64,000 bases of DNA from Clostridium sp. JN-9. GTDB lineage: Bacteria > Bacillota > Clostridia > Clostridiales > Clostridiaceae. The position numbers and the translations under genes were made by a program. The stretch is from contig NZ_CP035280.1 in NCBI RefSeq assembly GCF_004103695.1, positions 310,001-374,000 on the forward strand, read 5' to 3'. A model generated the notes under the pieces. The model worked only from the letters and a program-made list of their open reading frames with translations. It did no database searches and had not been told where the DNA came from. Each line of letters begins with the position of its first letter. Position 1 is the first letter of the stretch. Below, piece by piece: positions 56,355-64,000 of this stretch.

Positions 56355-56808
56355 GGTCAATTGAAAAAGTAAATTCCAGTTTGAAAAAGTAACTTCAACC
56401 TATAAAAGGGATTAAAAAGTATTGCATAAGAAAAGAGGTTTATTTTGCCTAATATCTGGAACAAAAATGCAATAATTAACTATTAAATAGACAGGATAAC
56501 ATAAATTTTGGTATACAAAACAAAGGTGAGAAATAATCCATCTATTTTGTAAAAGTAATTTCCACCTCAGTATTTTCTTAACCATCTAGTCAACATTATA
56601 ACTGTAATTGATCATATTATCAAGGATGCTTCGCACCGCATAGCGGCTCCGTCCTTGACAATCTGTCCAATTACAAATTAGGAGTAGTTAAGATGGTTAA
56701 GGATAGTTATGTGAATGAACTTTGCACAACTAAAATCCACCCATTAATTTGAAAAACTAACTTCCACATTGAAATTCTCATGGGTGGAATTTACTATTTC
56801 AATTAATA
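56355..56808. mobile_element. MITE-like non-autonomous element, possibly IS21-derived
   Basis: The ends are inverted: TTGAAAAAGTAAATTCCA (56361-56378) and its near-complement TGGAATTTACTATTTCAA (56785-56802). Related TTGAAAAAGTAACTTC, GTAAAAGTAATTTCCAC and TTGAAAAACTAACTTCCAC copies lie inside. This repeated-end layout is known from IS21-type elements. A long imperfect hairpin occupies the centre (CTTAACCATCT 56577 with AGATGGTTAAG 56691; TCAAGGA/TCCTTGA; TGTAATTG/CAATTACA). There is no transposase gene. Confidence 0.6.
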
Positions 56809-56879
56809 TCGATTAAATAATTTAATAAAAGAAATTTTATATGTTTATTTTTTATAAAAATTTGATATAATATAAATAA

Positions 56880-57017
56880 GAGTGCAGAAAATAAAAATAG
56901 GGTGCTATCAACACCCTATAGTATACAATTCTAGTTGCATAGGCAACTGACATCACTATAATTTAATATGATTAAAAAATAGTAGCATCCAATTGCGAGT
57001 GGGGGCTACTATTTTTT
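56880..57017 (+). ncRNA. Candidate antisense antitoxin RNA
   Basis: A TATAAT at 56866-56871 can start a short RNA near 56880. It contains two hairpins, ATAGGGTG/CACCCTAT and GTTGC/GGCAAC. It would end at the terminator 56974-57017. That RNA overlaps the 3' end and last codons of the convergent toxin gene at 57009-57110, as in txpA/ratA-type type I toxin-antitoxin loci. The -35 region is weak. Confidence 0.55.
56974..57017. terminator. Bidirectional terminator shared by toxin mRNA and antisense RNA
   Basis: AAAAAATAGTAGC (56974-56986) pairs perfectly with GCTACTATTTTTT (57005-57017). A-run and T-run on both sides allow termination on either strand. Confidence 0.85.
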
Positions 57018-57110
57018 GTGCATTTTATCAATAAGTAACACTATAAATGTTAGTAGTGCTAATAAAAATAATCCTGCCTGAAATAGTAACATCAAAATAT
57101 CGTTACTCAT
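57009..57110 (-). CDS. Putative holin-like type I toxin peptide
   Basis: A 33-aa membrane peptide: MSNDILMLLFQAG, then the hydrophobic span LFLLALLTFIVLLI, then a basic tail DKMHKK. This resembles TxpA/BsrG-type holin-like toxins, which insert in the membrane. GGGAGGTGA lies 6 nt before the ATG on the minus strand, and a TATAAT is found about 75 nt further upstream (near 57190). The convergent small RNA candidate covers its 3' end. Too short for standard gene calling. Confidence 0.7.
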   Translation of the reverse strand: MSNDILMLLFQAGLFLLALLTFIVLLIDKMHKK

Positions 57111-57299
57111 ATGTATCACCTCCCTTCAAAAGGGATGAGTGATACCAGTAGCCCACATTTAACTATAAAATTGTACTTTAGAATTATACCATATTTATGT
57201 AGAATATATACAGAAGAATAAAATGGAAAAACCTCATTTTGAGTAGTTATGGTGAACCGAACCATAAGTGACGTAGACTTTTTTGAAAAGTGCATGGTA

Positions 57300-57700
57300 A
57301 AATATAAATAAGTTAAAAAGATGAATTGAGTAGACATCTTTTAAAGAATTGTTTGAAACAGGGCACAGTAGCAATGAATTAGATGAATGCTATAATCCTG
57401 GCCACTTAATGACAAGAACTAAGTGCAAGGAATATCGCCTTAGCTGTTTTGCTTATTTGAATTTATTAATGACAACCCTGGGCTTGAGTTAAGTTCCTTA
57501 GAAAACTATCTATATTTTACTTTATTTATCTAATATTCAGGAAGTTGCCGTTAATAGATGGTTTGAATTATTAAAAGATACTGAAATTTGTCCTATAGAT
57601 ATCCATACTCCATTGTGGTTATGGAGCAGGGGTAAATTTTCTATTAATTTAATTTATTAAGGTAGTAAAGTAATATACAATAAGGAAAGGGTGAGGGGAA
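57300..57700 (+). other. Intergenic region with possible decayed coding remnant
   Basis: No intact gene. Around 57525-57660 a short frame reads EVAVNRWFELLKDTEICPID, then IHTPLWLWSRGK and a stop, with no start codon or ribosome site. The composition looks protein-like but I recognise no family. GGTGAGGGG near 57690 is the ribosome site of the next gene. Confidence 0.4.
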
Positions 57701-57701
57701 T

Positions 57702-58403
57702 TTGTCTATAATACTTAAAAACGTAAATAAAATATATAAAACAGGGGACATAGAAACTTATGCGCTAAAAAATATATCACTGGAAATAAAACAAGGTGAA
57801 TTCTTAGTTATACTAGGACCCAGCGGAAGCGGTAAAAGTACCCTTTTAAATGTAATAAGCGGACTTGATAATCCTACATCAGGAGAAATCAGCTATAATG
57901 ATGAGATAATAAGCAACTATGATTCGAAAAAATTAACTAAATTCAGAAGAGATAATTTAGGATTTACCTTTCAGCAATATAATCTGCTTCAGAATTTAAC
58001 TGTAAGAGAAAATATTGAGATAGGTGCGGCCATAGGAAAAAATCCATTTAGCATAGATGAAATAATACAAAAGGTAGGTATAGAATCTGAAAAAGATAAG
58101 TATCCATATCAATTATCTGGAGGACAGCAGCAAAGAGTATCTATTGCAAGGAGTATTGCCAAAAATCCTAATATATTGTTTTGTGATGAACCAACAGGGG
58201 CGTTAGATGAAGCAACTGGCAAACAAGTATTAGATGTGCTCCAAAAAATGAATAAGGAATTTAAAACTACCACAGTAGTTATAACCCACAATCCTAATAT
58301 TGCTCTTATGGCAGATAGAGTAATGAAAATGAACTCAGGCAGAATAGAAGAAATAGTAAAAAATGAGTTCAAGAAAAATGCATTTGAGATAAATTGGGGT
58401 TAG
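57702..58403 (+). CDS. ABC transporter ATP-binding protein (MacB/LolD type)
   Basis: ATPase of a mechanotransmission-type (FtsX-permease) ABC system. Walker A GPSGSGKSTLLN, Q-loop FTFQQYNLLQ, signature QLSGGQQQRVSIARS and Walker B ILFCDEPTGALDEAT. 233 aa, starting at TTG 57702 behind GGGTGAGGGG. The permease gene follows after 4 bp. Such pairs export peptides, antibiotics or lipoproteins, or act as sensors. The substrate is unknown. Confidence 0.92.
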   Translation: MSIILKNVNKIYKTGDIETYALKNISLEIKQGEFLVILGPSGSGKSTLLNVISGLDNPTSGEISYNDEIISNYDSKKLTKFRRDNLGFTFQQYNLLQNLTVRENIEIGAAIGKNPFSIDEIIQKVGIESEKDKYPYQLSGGQQQRVSIARSIAKNPNILFCDEPTGALDEATGKQVLDVLQKMNKEFKTTTVVITHNPNIALMADRVMKMNSGRIEEIVKNEFKKNAFEINWG

Positions 58404-58407
58404 TCAT

Positions 58408-60774
58408 ATGTTATCAAAAAGTACATTAAAAACATTTAAAAATAAAATAGTCCAGCTATCTGCCATTGGAATTATAATTTTTTTAAGTTCCTTTATATTT
58501 ACCACAATGTTTTATGCTATAAGTTCTTTAGAAGGACCTGCAGAGAAATTTTTTATTAACAACCATCAAGAAGACTTTTCTGTAGATATGATAAATGGAT
58601 TAACACAAAAGGAACTTGAATATGCCATTTCAAATTATCATATAAAACCAGGAATTTATACTTTAACTAATATTAAAAAAGAGAATAAGGATTTATTTTA
58701 TGCAATTTCACATAACAGAGAAAAATTGTTTAAAGAAAAATATAAGGGTTACAACCTTGAATTAAGGGAATATAAAGATATAAGTATAAATAATAGTAAT
58801 CATAAAATAAAGATTATAAAAGAATCTAAAAATATAAACATACCTATGATTGAGGAAGGTGAAAAACCTTCAACAAATAATGAAATGGCAATAACAAAAA
58901 TATATGCAAAAAAGAACAATATAAAACTAAATGATGAATTAAAAATAAAAGGAAAATCTTATAAAGTAGTTGGATATGTATTGTTTCCAGATTACAATCT
59001 GCCTATGTTTAGCTCAACCTTCATAATTGATAATGGTATGCAGACCATAGGATTAGTTACAGATGAAGAATATGAGAATATAAAGGGTGAAGAAGGATTC
59101 CATTTTGCTGGTAAATCTAAAGGAAAGTTTGATGAAAAAAGTTTTGAAAAAACTGTAATAAATGATATTAAAAATCAAAAGGATTTAGATTATATAACTA
59201 ATATAACCAGTACTAAAAATCAAATAAGAAGCGGGGCTGTATATGAAGAAATAAGAGGGGGAAAGGCTATGAGCCTAGGCCTTAGCTTTATGATTTCATC
59301 TATAGCAATTATGATAGTTGCAATAATAATATACAAACTTATAAGAAGCGAAAGCGGCCAGATAGGCGTATTAAAAGCTTTGGGTTATTCAAATACTGAA
59401 ATAGCTGTTCCATATTTAACCCTTATACTGGCAATATCACTTCCAATGCTTATTGCTGGATATGCAGCAGGAAAATTTTCATCAGTATATGTGAGAGATT
59501 TATATTTAGAGTTTTATCTTTTACCATCAACAAATATAGAGACTAATTTAATGGTATTTTTAACAGCTATATTGCTGCCATTAATATTTTTTATTGGACT
59601 GTCAATGCTGATAGTTAGAAAGATGTTATCAAAAAAGGCTGTAGATTTACTGCGGGCAGGAGAAAAGGAAAAAGTAAGTAAACTAAATAAATTTGCTTCA
59701 AAGATGATGAAAAATGCAAAAGCTGTAACTAAATTTAAATACACTTTTATACTTAACGATACAGGAAAGTTTTTTGTATTTTTTATTGGTATTGCTTTTG
59801 TTTCCATACTAATAATGTTTACACTTATGACAAATGGCTTATTTAACAGGATGATAACTGATTATTATAATAATGTAAACTACAAATATGAAGCTTCTGT
59901 GGATATAACCAAGCCCATTCCAACTTTAAAAAATGGAGAAGAAAAGTTTTTATTATATCCTAATGGAAAATATAAGGATGACACCATAACATTAAAAGGC
60001 ATTGAATATAATAACAAACTTCATAAACTTTATAATGATAAAAATAAAGATATTACAGCAAAGCTAAAAGAAGGAGTTATTATAAACAAAAGCTTTAATA
60101 TGAAGTATAATAAGAAAATTGGAGACAATATAGAAGTAAAAATAGGCGATAAAGAATATAATCTGACTATTGCAGGTATATGTGAGGAATATAGTGATTA
60201 TAAAATATATATGAATTTAAATGAACTAAGCAAAATGGTAACATCTAATAAATCAGATGAGTTTTTTAATGGGGTCTATTCTAAGGAGAATTTAGATGAA
60301 GATAAGTATTTAACTGTAACTAATAAATCAGATATTTTAAAGCAGGCACAGCTTATGCAGAACTTTACAAAGTATTCTATATATATATTAGTAATAGTGG
60401 CAATGGTTATAGCTATAATAGTTCTCTATATTCTCACCACTATAACAGTAGAAGAAAAATACTATGACGTATCCCTGCTTAAGGTAATGGGGTACAGTGA
60501 CAGAGAAGTTAACTCTATGATACTAAATAGTTATTTTCTATATTCTATATTATCATTTTTAGTAAGTGTTCCTATAGCTGTAGGCATAATGAATACCTTG
60601 GAGAAATATCTAATAGAGCATTTTAATATGGTTCTGCCTCTTAAGTTTGAGATATGGCAGGTATTTGCCGGGATTGCAATTGTAGCAGTTATATTCTTTA
60701 TAGGAACATTAAATGCTAAAAGAAAAATAAGCCGGGTACCGCTTCAGGAAATATTAAAACAATATAGAGAGTAG
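58408..60774 (+). CDS. FtsX-like ABC transporter permease
   Basis: A 788-aa membrane protein with a duplicated architecture. It has span 1 at about 15-38, a large outer domain (about 45-285), three spans with the first FtsX domain (about 290-415), span 5 at about 452-475, a second outer domain, and three spans with the second FtsX domain (about 650-775). YDVSLLKVMGYSDREVNSMIL and QIGVLKALGYSNTEIAVP are the two FtsX signatures. Partner of the ATPase at 57702. The size and two-domain plan differ from 10-span BceB proteins. Confidence 0.9.
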   Translation: MLSKSTLKTFKNKIVQLSAIGIIIFLSSFIFTTMFYAISSLEGPAEKFFINNHQEDFSVDMINGLTQKELEYAISNYHIKPGIYTLTNIKKENKDLFYAISHNREKLFKEKYKGYNLELREYKDISINNSNHKIKIIKESKNINIPMIEEGEKPSTNNEMAITKIYAKKNNIKLNDELKIKGKSYKVVGYVLFPDYNLPMFSSTFIIDNGMQTIGLVTDEEYENIKGEEGFHFAGKSKGKFDEKSFEKTVINDIKNQKDLDYITNITSTKNQIRSGAVYEEIRGGKAMSLGLSFMISSIAIMIVAIIIYKLIRSESGQIGVLKALGYSNTEIAVPYLTLILAISLPMLIAGYAAGKFSSVYVRDLYLEFYLLPSTNIETNLMVFLTAILLPLIFFIGLSMLIVRKMLSKKAVDLLRAGEKEKVSKLNKFASKMMKNAKAVTKFKYTFILNDTGKFFVFFIGIAFVSILIMFTLMTNGLFNRMITDYYNNVNYKYEASVDITKPIPTLKNGEEKFLLYPNGKYKDDTITLKGIEYNNKLHKLYNDKNKDITAKLKEGVIINKSFNMKYNKKIGDNIEVKIGDKEYNLTIAGICEEYSDYKIYMNLNELSKMVTSNKSDEFFNGVYSKENLDEDKYLTVTNKSDILKQAQLMQNFTKYSIYILVIVAMVIAIIVLYILTTITVEEKYYDVSLLKVMGYSDREVNSMILNSYFLYSILSFLVSVPIAVGIMNTLEKYLIEHFNMVLPLKFEIWQVFAGIAIVAVIFFIGTLNAKRKISRVPLQEILKQYRE

Positions 60775-60865
60775 TGGGTGCAAAACTATAAAAGTAAGCT
60801 TTTCATATACTTTAAAAATTACACTAAGACTTTCTACCAATACTGTCCACCACTTTTCGCAAATA

Positions 60866-60898
60866 AAAAAACTCTAGTTAATGTAACTAGAGTTTTTA
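60866..60898. terminator. Bidirectional terminator
   Basis: AAAAACTCTAGTTA pairs with TAACTAGAGTTTTT around ATG. It lies between the ABC permease and the convergent secreted-protein gene. Confidence 0.9.
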
Positions 60899-60982
60899 AG
60901 GTAACGGGCTATTTAATTTTTCATATTGCGTCAATTAACAACATTTTTGGGTTATAACTCACCACTGATTTGTTCATTTGCA

Positions 60983-61762
60983 TTATGCTGGTGGATATGT
61001 GTATTCCTGTTGAAATGTACCATTGGGAACATAAAATGTATGCCTGAAAGGTACATCATAGAATAATTTATATATTCCAAAAAGATCTATGTGAATTGTT
61101 CCAGCACCAGAAATAACATAACTACTAGAAGTATGACTTTCTAAAGAACAGGCATTTTGAGTATAAGATTTAATGCTAGGATCTCCTCCATTTCCTTGAG
61201 AAGACCAACAATAAAATAGTTTATAAAATGCGTAAGCTGGATCTCCATATTGATCTGCATATTCAGTATGACAATAATTAGAATATACGTTTACACTATA
61301 TGAAACTTTTCTGGTTTCTCCATTTACTGATACAGTTTGGGTTCCTTCATATATTGCTCCATCTTGTCTTACAACATATAAAGTACCTATAGAATTAGGT
61401 TGTACAACATTTTGAGTATTTTGAATTTCTATATTTGCTGTTTTGGGATCTTTTAATTTAGACTTATAATTATTAAATTCTTTTTGCCATTCAGTTGCTG
61501 CTTTTAGTTCAAAAATTGCATTTTTTATTTCATCTGTGGTACAGGATTCTACTGACTTAATAGTAGCATTCTTTTCAATTCTAACCCCATTTTTTTTGGC
61601 ATCATTTAAAGCTTGATTTAAAGTTGTTATCAGTGCACTTTTGTTATTATTTGGAGAACTCTCTGCCGCAATTGCTGGTGTTGTCGTTAATGCCATTACT
61701 AAAAACGCTAAGGTCATTGCCATTAATTTTATTCCTTTCTTAATATTGAAATGATTAATCAT
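60983..61762 (-). CDS. Secreted protein of unknown function
   Basis: 259 aa. A signal peptide (basic INHFNIKKGIK, then a hydrophobic core to about residue 30) is cleaved probably after AIA-A. The first half is helical and charged. The second half is rich in Tyr, Ser and aromatic residues, with four cysteines (NYCHTEY, KLFYCWSS, NACSLES and an earlier ESCTTDE). No family is recognised. AAAGGAGG precedes the ATG on the minus strand. Monocistronic, converging on the ABC transporter. Confidence 0.75.
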   Translation of the reverse strand: MINHFNIKKGIKLMAMTLAFLVMALTTTPAIAAESSPNNNKSALITTLNQALNDAKKNGVRIEKNATIKSVESCTTDEIKNAIFELKAATEWQKEFNNYKSKLKDPKTANIEIQNTQNVVQPNSIGTLYVVRQDGAIYEGTQTVSVNGETRKVSYSVNVYSNYCHTEYADQYGDPAYAFYKLFYCWSSQGNGGDPSIKSYTQNACSLESHTSSSYVISGAGTIHIDLFGIYKLFYDVPFRHTFYVPNGTFQQEYTYPPA

Positions 61763-61891
61763 ACGTTAGCCTCCTTTTAATTTATATTTTAAACAAATTA
61801 TACCACAATTTGGGAAAGGAGTAAACATTTGAAGGAAAATATGGTAAAATATATTTATATTATTTAAACATAAGCCTGGGGGGGGTAGAAA

Positions 61892-62053
61892 ATGTTGGAT
61901 TTTATTTATGTAATTGCAGTTATTTTAAAATACGCTATTATAATAGCCATAATATTATTTGTAATATTTGTAGTAAAAAGGTTAAATTCTATAGAAAGGA
62001 AGGTAGAAGGATTAGAAAATTTAATTAATAAAGAAAATAAACCTGATAATTAA
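61892..62053 (+). CDS. Small membrane protein
   Basis: A 53-aa protein with one membrane span (about residues 5-32) and a charged C-terminal amphipathic helix (VKRLNSIERKVEGLENL). GGGGGGGTAG lies before ATG 61892. The frame is complete and ends at TAA 62051-62053, 28 bp before the acetyltransferase gene. The layout resembles small regulatory membrane peptides, but I recognise no family. Confidence 0.6.
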   Translation: MLDFIYVIAVILKYAIIIAIILFVIFVVKRLNSIERKVEGLENLINKENKPDN

Positions 62054-62080
62054 TTTAAATATAGAGAGTAGGGGGTTAAC

Positions 62081-62602
62081 GTGAAATTTAGAAAATCAGT
62101 TAAAACAGATATTAACAACATAATGAATATTATCAGCCAGGCACAAGATTACTTTAAAGAACATGGAATTAATCAATGGCAGGATAATTACCCTAATTCT
62201 GAAATAATAAGTAATGATATTGATAATAATTATAGTTATGTATTGTTAAATGAAGATAATATTGTTGCTACCGCAGCAGTTTCCTTTGATGGAGAAAAAA
62301 CATATGATTTTATTTATGAAGGGCAATGGATTAGTAATAATGAATATGCAGTTATTCATAGAATTGCCGTTGACAATAATTTTAAGGGAATGGGATTATC
62401 CACGCAGATTATCAAAAATGTACAGGAGCTTTGTTTGGAAAAAGGTGTGTACAGCATCAAAGTTGATACCCATAAAGAAAATCTATCTATGCAAAGAATG
62501 CTTAATAAAAACAAATTTCAGTATTGCGGAATAATTTATTTAGAAGATGGGAGTAAAAGAATAGCTTTTGAAAAAACTCTTCCAATGAAAAGCCAATTAT
62601 GA
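62081..62602 (+). CDS. GNAT family N-acetyltransferase
   Basis: Transfers acetyl from acetyl-CoA to an amine of an unknown acceptor. The acetyl-CoA-binding region is IHRIAVDNNFKGMGLSTQIIKN, with the Q/RxxGxG/A motif seen as KGMGLS. The N-terminal substrate region contains HGINQWQDNYPN. 173 aa. GTAGGGGG precedes the GTG/ATG region, and ATG 62081 is used. Possibly cotranscribed with the following two-component genes. Confidence 0.88.
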   Translation: MKFRKSVKTDINNIMNIISQAQDYFKEHGINQWQDNYPNSEIISNDIDNNYSYVLLNEDNIVATAAVSFDGEKTYDFIYEGQWISNNEYAVIHRIAVDNNFKGMGLSTQIIKNVQELCLEKGVYSIKVDTHKENLSMQRMLNKNKFQYCGIIYLEDGSKRIAFEKTLPMKSQL

Positions 62603-62649
62603 TATATTAAAAGATAAAATATTAAAAAGAAATTGTATTGGAGTGTAAT

Positions 62650-63321
62650 ATGTATAAAATTCTCATTGTTGAAGATGATATGGTAATTGCAGAATCAATG
62701 AAAAAAAGTTTATGCCAGTGGAATTATGAAACTGAATATATAAAGGATTTCAAGGACGTTACAGCACAATTTATTAAGTTTGACCCACACCTTGTACTTT
62801 TGGATATATCTTTACCATTTTTCAATGGTTATCATTGGTGCAGCGAGATTAGAAAAATATCAAGTGTACCTATAATTTTTATTTCCTCTATGTCTGATAA
62901 TATGAATGTTATTATGGCAGTAAATATGGGTGGAGATGACTTTATTGCAAAGCCTTTCGATTTAAATATTCTTGTGGCAAAGGTTCAGGCCCTTCTGAGA
63001 AGAACTTATTCTTTTGGAGGGAAAATGGATATAATAGAGCATAAGGGTATAGTTTTAAACCTTAGCAGTGCAGTGCTGGAATATGAAAATAAAAAAATTG
63101 AGCTTTCCAAAAATGAATTTAAGATTCTTCAGATTTTATTTGAGAACATTGGCAAAGCCATATCACGAGATGATATTATGACCAGGCTTTGGGAAAGTGA
63201 CAGCTATATAGATGATAACACTTTAACTGTTAATGTTACCCGCCTTAGAAAAAAACTTGCAGATGAAGGCATTTATGATTTGGTTAAAACAAAAAAGGGC
63301 ATAGGGTATATGGTGGAATAA
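62650..63321 (+). CDS. OmpR-family response regulator
   Basis: Transcription factor of a two-component system. The receiver domain begins YKILIVEDDMVIAESM (acidic pair), has the phosphorylated Asp in PHLVLLDISLPFFNGY and the Lys in DDFIAKPFD. The C-terminal winged helix ends with VNVTRLRKKLADEGIYDLVKTKKGIGYMV. ATG 62650 follows TTGGAG; an upstream in-frame TTG (62638) is part of that site. 223 aa. The kinase gene starts 1 bp after its stop. Resembles BceR/VraR-type regulators of peptide-antibiotic responses. Confidence 0.92.
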   Translation: MYKILIVEDDMVIAESMKKSLCQWNYETEYIKDFKDVTAQFIKFDPHLVLLDISLPFFNGYHWCSEIRKISSVPIIFISSMSDNMNVIMAVNMGGDDFIAKPFDLNILVAKVQALLRRTYSFGGKMDIIEHKGIVLNLSSAVLEYENKKIELSKNEFKILQILFENIGKAISRDDIMTRLWESDSYIDDNTLTVNVTRLRKKLADEGIYDLVKTKKGIGYMVE

Positions 63322-63322
63322 T

Positions 63323-64000
63323 ATGAAAGAAAAATCTTTTTTACGGATTGTATTATGGTATATTAAAGATCACAAGAAAACTATAATAATGGATGGTGTT
63401 TTCATTTTTATATTTCTTATGATTTTTTCTTTGTATTCTTTACCCCTTGAATCAATAGTATATGCATTTTTATTATCAGGATGTGTTGGAACTGTGCTCA
63501 TATCTTATGATTTTATTAAGTACTATAAAAAGCATAAAGAGTTATGCCTTTTTAGGAAGCAGATCAGCGCTGGCATAGATAAAATGCAATCAGCTGACAG
63601 TTTGATTGAGGCTGACTATCAGATTATTTTAAAGGCGCTTTATGAGCAAAGTACGGAACTTATTTCAAATATAGATATTAAGCACACAGAAATGATAGAT
63701 TATTATACACTTTGGGCACATCAAATTAAAACTCCAATTGCTGCAATGAGATTACTTCTGCAGACAAATCATAGTGAGCACAATAAGGAGTTATTAACAC
63801 AAACCTTTAAAATAGAGGAATATGTTGAAATGGCGCTGGGCTATTTAAAAATAGATGGTGCATCATCAGATTTACTTTTCCAAAATTACAGCTTATTAGA
63901 TATAGTAAGGCAGAGCATTAGAAAATATGCTTACATATTTATTAAAAAAAATATAGTGCTTCAGCTTAAAGAAACGGATTGTACTGTATTAACAGATGAA
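63323..64000 (+). CDS. Sensor histidine kinase, BceS-like (cut by window end)
   Basis: The frame is open from ATG 63323 to the last base (226 codons) and so has no stop here. Two closely spaced membrane spans (about residues 22-40 and 45-63) have almost no outer loop, as in intramembrane-sensing BceS kinases. The phosphoacceptor box reads YTLWAHQIKTPIAAMRLLL. The ATPase domain lies beyond the window. Cognate BceAB-like transporter genes often sit next to such pairs and may follow downstream. Confidence 0.88.
   Translation, partial: MKEKSFLRIVLWYIKDHKKTIIMDGVFIFIFLMIFSLYSLPLESIVYAFLLSGCVGTVLISYDFIKYYKKHKELCLFRKQISAGIDKMQSADSLIEADYQIILKALYEQSTELISNIDIKHTEMIDYYTLWAHQIKTPIAAMRLLLQTNHSEHNKELLTQTFKIEEYVEMALGYLKIDGASSDLLFQNYSLLDIVRQSIRKYAYIFIKKNIVLQLKETDCTVLTDE

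Noticed and set aside
57116-57337. 73-aa open frame on the minus strand upstream of the toxin peptide
   Set aside because: It ends at the toxin ribosome site, has no ribosome site itself and covers the likely toxin promoter.

Overview
The window is AT-rich chromosomal DNA from a Firmicute, very probably a Clostridium of the sensu stricto group. This rests on the low GC, strong GAGGTG-type ribosome binding sites, frequent TTG starts, a Stickland glycine reductase operon with two selenoproteins, a CwlD-type spore-cortex amidase, a K+-type membrane pyrophosphatase, and the clostridial gene order rpoN-cggR-gap-pgk-tpi-gpmI-eno-secG-rnr-smpB-ssrA. I do not assign a species.

Positions 1-14850 hold housekeeping genes: endonuclease III, PncC, MtnA, an M42 peptidase, a VanW protein, a MoxR/DUF58/transglutaminase operon, tRNA-Leu(CAG) with a decayed IS1595-type element just behind its CCA, a soluble chemoreceptor-like protein, CwlD, a Cof hydrolase, TrmL and DegV. 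Positions 15000-23003 are a complete glycine reductase locus. A tandem glycine riboswitch with a terminator precedes grdX-trxB-trxA-grdE-grdA-grdB-grdC-grdD. GrdA and GrdB each read through an in-frame UGA as selenocysteine, and GrdE has the Asn-Cys site at which the pyruvoyl subunit is formed. A BmpA-type nucleoside ABC transporter follows (23185-28038).

Positions 28163-43406 hold rpoN, then a glycolytic operon under CggR with a recognisable two-half-site CggR operator, then secG, a pyrophosphatase, RNase R, SmpB and tmRNA. The tmRNA gene is interrupted in its T-loop by a 315-nt group I intron.

Positions 43400-57300 are accessory DNA. They hold a PadR/DUF1048/Cys-rich/ABC exporter cassette split by an IS110 element next to a 230-bp tandem duplication, an ApaLI-like restriction-modification pair, an intact IS66 (tnpC-only) element with an 8-bp target duplication, fragments of IS256 and HNH genes, a second DegV gene, a ferritin-like protein, a MITE-like element and an unlisted type I toxin-antitoxin locus. 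The window ends with a MacB/FtsX-type ABC transporter, a secreted protein of unknown role, an acetyltransferase, and a response regulator followed by a BceS-like kinase cut by the window edge.

The most notable observations are the intron-bearing tmRNA, the small toxin gene with a convergent antisense RNA, the MITE-like element between 14-bp direct repeats, the tandem repeat/IS110 junction inside an exporter operon, and the restriction gene with a GTGCAC site in its own ribosome binding region.
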